Assembly: GCF_051628905.1 (NCBI RefSeq)
Contig: NZ_CP157575.1
Span: 2,728,001 to 2,792,000 of the forward strand
DNA length: 64,000 nucleotides
Direction: 5' to 3'
Origin: Asaia sp037151935
GTDB lineage: Bacteria; Pseudomonadota; Alphaproteobacteria; Acetobacterales; Acetobacteraceae
Position 1 is the stretch's first letter, and the number at the start of each line of letters is the position of its first letter. Shown here in pieces: positions 62,533-64,000 of this stretch. The notes beneath the pieces are model-generated. The model saw only the letters and a list, made by a program, of their open reading frames with translations. It was not told the DNA's origin and searched no databases. The position numbers and the translations under genes are program-made.

Positions 62533-63516
62533 ATGGATTATCGTATTCTCGGATCGTCGGGATTCAGGGTTTCGGCACTTGGGCTGGGCTGCATGGGTAT
62601 GAGCCAATCCTATGGTGCCGCTGACGAGCAGGAGAGCCTTGCAACGCTGGACCTTGCCATAGAGCGCGGTATCACCTTGTTCGATACGGCCGAAATCTAC
62701 GGCCCTTTCGCCAATGAAACGCTGCTGGGTCGCGCTCTCGCATCACGGCGCAGTCGTATCAGGATCGCCACCAAATTCGGCTTCAGGATCGAAAACGGCA
62801 AGGCGAACGGGGTGGATAGTCGCCCTGACCACATCCGTGATGTCGTCGAAGCATCGCTCAAGCGTCTTCAGACCGACAGGATCGACCTGCTCTATCAGCA
62901 TCGTGTCGATCCCGCCGTGCCGATGGCGGAAGTCGCTGGCACGGTCGGGCGCCTGATCGAAGAAGGGAAGGTTCTGCATTTCGGCCTGTCCGAAGCTGGT
63001 GTGACCGCCATACGTGAGGCTCATGCCGAGTGCCCGGTCACGGCAGTTCAGAGCGAATATTCCCTATGGGAACGCAATGTCGAGACCGATATCCTGCCTG
63101 TGTTGCGCGAGCTTGGCATCGGCTTCGTGCCTTTCAGCCCGTTGGGGCGCGGCTTTCTGACAGGAACGGCGCAGCCAGCGGAATCCTATCCCGCAACCGA
63201 TTTTCGCCATACGGACCCGCGCTTCATGGGGGCGAGCTACGAGGCCAATATGAAGGCAGCTGCCTGTGTCGGCGTTGTGGCTTCGCGCCATAAGGCTAGC
63301 CCGGCCCAGGTTGCTCTGGCCTGGCTGCTCGCCAAGGGGCCGGATATCGTGCCGATACCGGGCACGAAGAAAACGCGTTATCTCGATGAAAATCTTGGCG
63401 CTCTGGATATCCGCCTGAGCGATGAGGATATGGCCGAACTCGACAAGGCGCTGACGGCCGAGCATGTGGCAGGCGCACGTTATAACGAGGGGAATATGGC
63501 GCTCGTCAATCGCTGA
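62533..63516 (+). CDS. Aldo/keto reductase
   Basis: The 327-residue TIM-barrel protein starts GSSGFRVSALGLGCMGMSQS. The catalytic Asp and Tyr are in FDTAEIYGPFANETLLGRAL, the Lys in RIATKFGF and the His in LLYQHRVDPAVPMAEVAGTV. Late NADPH-binding segments VPIPGTKKTRYLDENLGAL are complete. Family members reduce aldehydes and ketones with NADPH; the subgroup (AKR13-like) uses varied substrates. Its own promoter should lie in the 65 bp before it. Confidence 0.94.
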   Translation: MDYRILGSSGFRVSALGLGCMGMSQSYGAADEQESLATLDLAIERGITLFDTAEIYGPFANETLLGRALASRRSRIRIATKFGFRIENGKANGVDSRPDHIRDVVEASLKRLQTDRIDLLYQHRVDPAVPMAEVAGTVGRLIEEGKVLHFGLSEAGVTAIREAHAECPVTAVQSEYSLWERNVETDILPVLRELGIGFVPFSPLGRGFLTGTAQPAESYPATDFRHTDPRFMGASYEANMKAAACVGVVASRHKASPAQVALAWLLAKGPDIVPIPGTKKTRYLDENLGALDIRLSDEDMAELDKALTAEHVAGARYNEGNMALVNR

Positions 63517-63525
63517 GCGGCGGGC

Positions 63526-63554
63526 CCGGACCGGCCGCAATCTGGCAGGTCCGG
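63526..63554. terminator. Weak hairpin between convergent genes
   Basis: The arms CCGGACC and GGTCCGG with a 15-nt loop lie between the convergent stops at 63516 and 63562. Confidence 0.35.
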
Positions 63555-63561
63555 CGCTGCT

Positions 63562-64000
63562 CTAGCTGATGATGATATTCGACGCGTTCAGATCGGTCAC
63601 GCCCATGAAAGTGACCTTCATGTTGTTATCCAGCATGATCGCTGTGTTGCCGCCTTGGACGGTCGCGGTGGCAAGCAGGCTTTTGACGGCGGCCTCGGCA
63701 TCCTCGGGCTTGTAATTATACATGAAGAACTTGTTCCCGCTTGCTGCAGCAAAATCGGTGATCGTGATATCGCCCGCTGTGTGGCCAGCAAGAACACCGA
63801 AAGTGTTGGCTGCGCCACTGCCGCCTGTGACTGTCGCATTGCTGGCATCCGTGTTCCCGCCATATTCGGTGCCGAACACAAAATGATCGGCGGCCTGTCC
63901 ACCGATAACAGTCTGATTGCCAGCGCCGGTCCAGGCGTCAAACGTGCCTTGCGATGACGACGCATCGATCAGTTCGTTGCTGCTCGATCCCAATTGATTA
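63562..64000 (-). CDS. C-terminal part of a Gly/Asn/Thr-rich protein, probably a type I secretion substrate
   Basis: The 145 or so visible codons are open to the window edge, so the gene continues outside. The sequence is rich in Gly, Ala, Asn, Thr and Asp and very poor in Cys and Lys, with repeat-like GNQTVIGGQAADHFVFGTEY, then GGSGAANTFGVLAG, then ITITDFAAASGNKFFMYNY, and the end FMGVTDLNASNIIIS. This is the tone of RTX/haemolysin-like C-termini that carry the uncleaved type I secretion signal, although perfect GGxGxD nonapeptides are not present here. It could be a substrate of the exporter at 17.8-21.5 kb. The start is not in the window. Confidence 0.7.
   Translation of the reverse strand, partial: NQLGSSSNELIDASSSQGTFDAWTGAGNQTVIGGQAADHFVFGTEYGGNTDASNATVTGGSGAANTFGVLAGHTAGDITITDFAAASGNKFFMYNYKPEDAEAAVKSLLATATVQGGNTAIMLDNNMKVTFMGVTDLNASNIIIS

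Overview
The window is a chromosomal segment of a GC-rich alphaproteobacterium, most likely an acetic acid bacterium (Acetobacteraceae). Four things point there: RpoH, RluD and a DUF6476-like gene side by side; a circularly permuted two-piece tmRNA next to an alphaproteobacterial-type SspB; an OprB-type sugar porin; and Hint_2 and type I secretion genes of the kind common in that family. Genus cannot be set from the sequence alone. Most of the window is ordinary chromosome, with about 60 protein genes, one tRNA and one tmRNA. No insertion sequence, prophage, CRISPR array or origin was seen.

Left part (1-17.6 kb): the 5' part of an AhpC-type peroxiredoxin gene; GlxA-type and AraC regulators; a Hint-domain protein behind an AT-rich leader; a hydroxyacid dehydrogenase; a CPBP membrane protease homologue; rpoH, rluD and a DUF6476-like gene; a large glycosyltransferase-like protein; an ArsR repressor divergent from an Old Yellow Enzyme with a palindrome between them; an outer-membrane protein gene broken by one base in a run of eight G; a YdcF-like protein; and B12-dependent methionine synthase, divergent from a small CxCC protein.

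Accessory-looking block (17.8-28.6 kb): a type I secretion ATPase with a cysteine-free C39-like domain, an HlyD adaptor, a Sel1-repeat scaffold, a fused two-domain glycosyltransferase, a protein of unknown function and a GT4 glycosyltransferase, all on one strand. I read this as a system that exports and glycosylates a surface protein. No substrate gene lies beside it, but the protein truncated at the right edge of the window and the Hint protein near the left edge are candidates.

Middle (28.7-48 kb): OprB porin, inorganic pyrophosphatase, a SelT/W/H-type Rdx protein, a CAU-anticodon tRNA with tRNA-Ile2 features, EttA, a GNAT acetyltransferase, a roughly 700-bp stretch without a convincing gene, MlaA and MlaC, secreted aldose epimerase, a TauE/SafE permease with a Fur-like palindrome upstream, a DnaJ/TerB-like co-chaperone, a hybrid histidine kinase that begins with a ParD-like segment, a Tlde1-like (DUF2778) protein with an overlapping small membrane protein, and the queuosine operon queA-tgt-queG followed by a small ribbon-helix-helix gene.

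Right part (47.6-64 kb): LysR divergent from azoreductase; a YceI-cytochrome b561-YceI operon; an isochorismatase-fold hydrolase and an AbrB-family membrane protein divergent from a TetR regulator with a 28-bp dyad between and inside the starts; sspB directly downstream of ssrA; thyX; several small proteins; a lytic transglycosylase-like lipoprotein; oxyR-ahpC-ahpF; a type IB topoisomerase; an aldo/keto reductase; and the C-terminal end of a glycine-rich, probably secreted protein.
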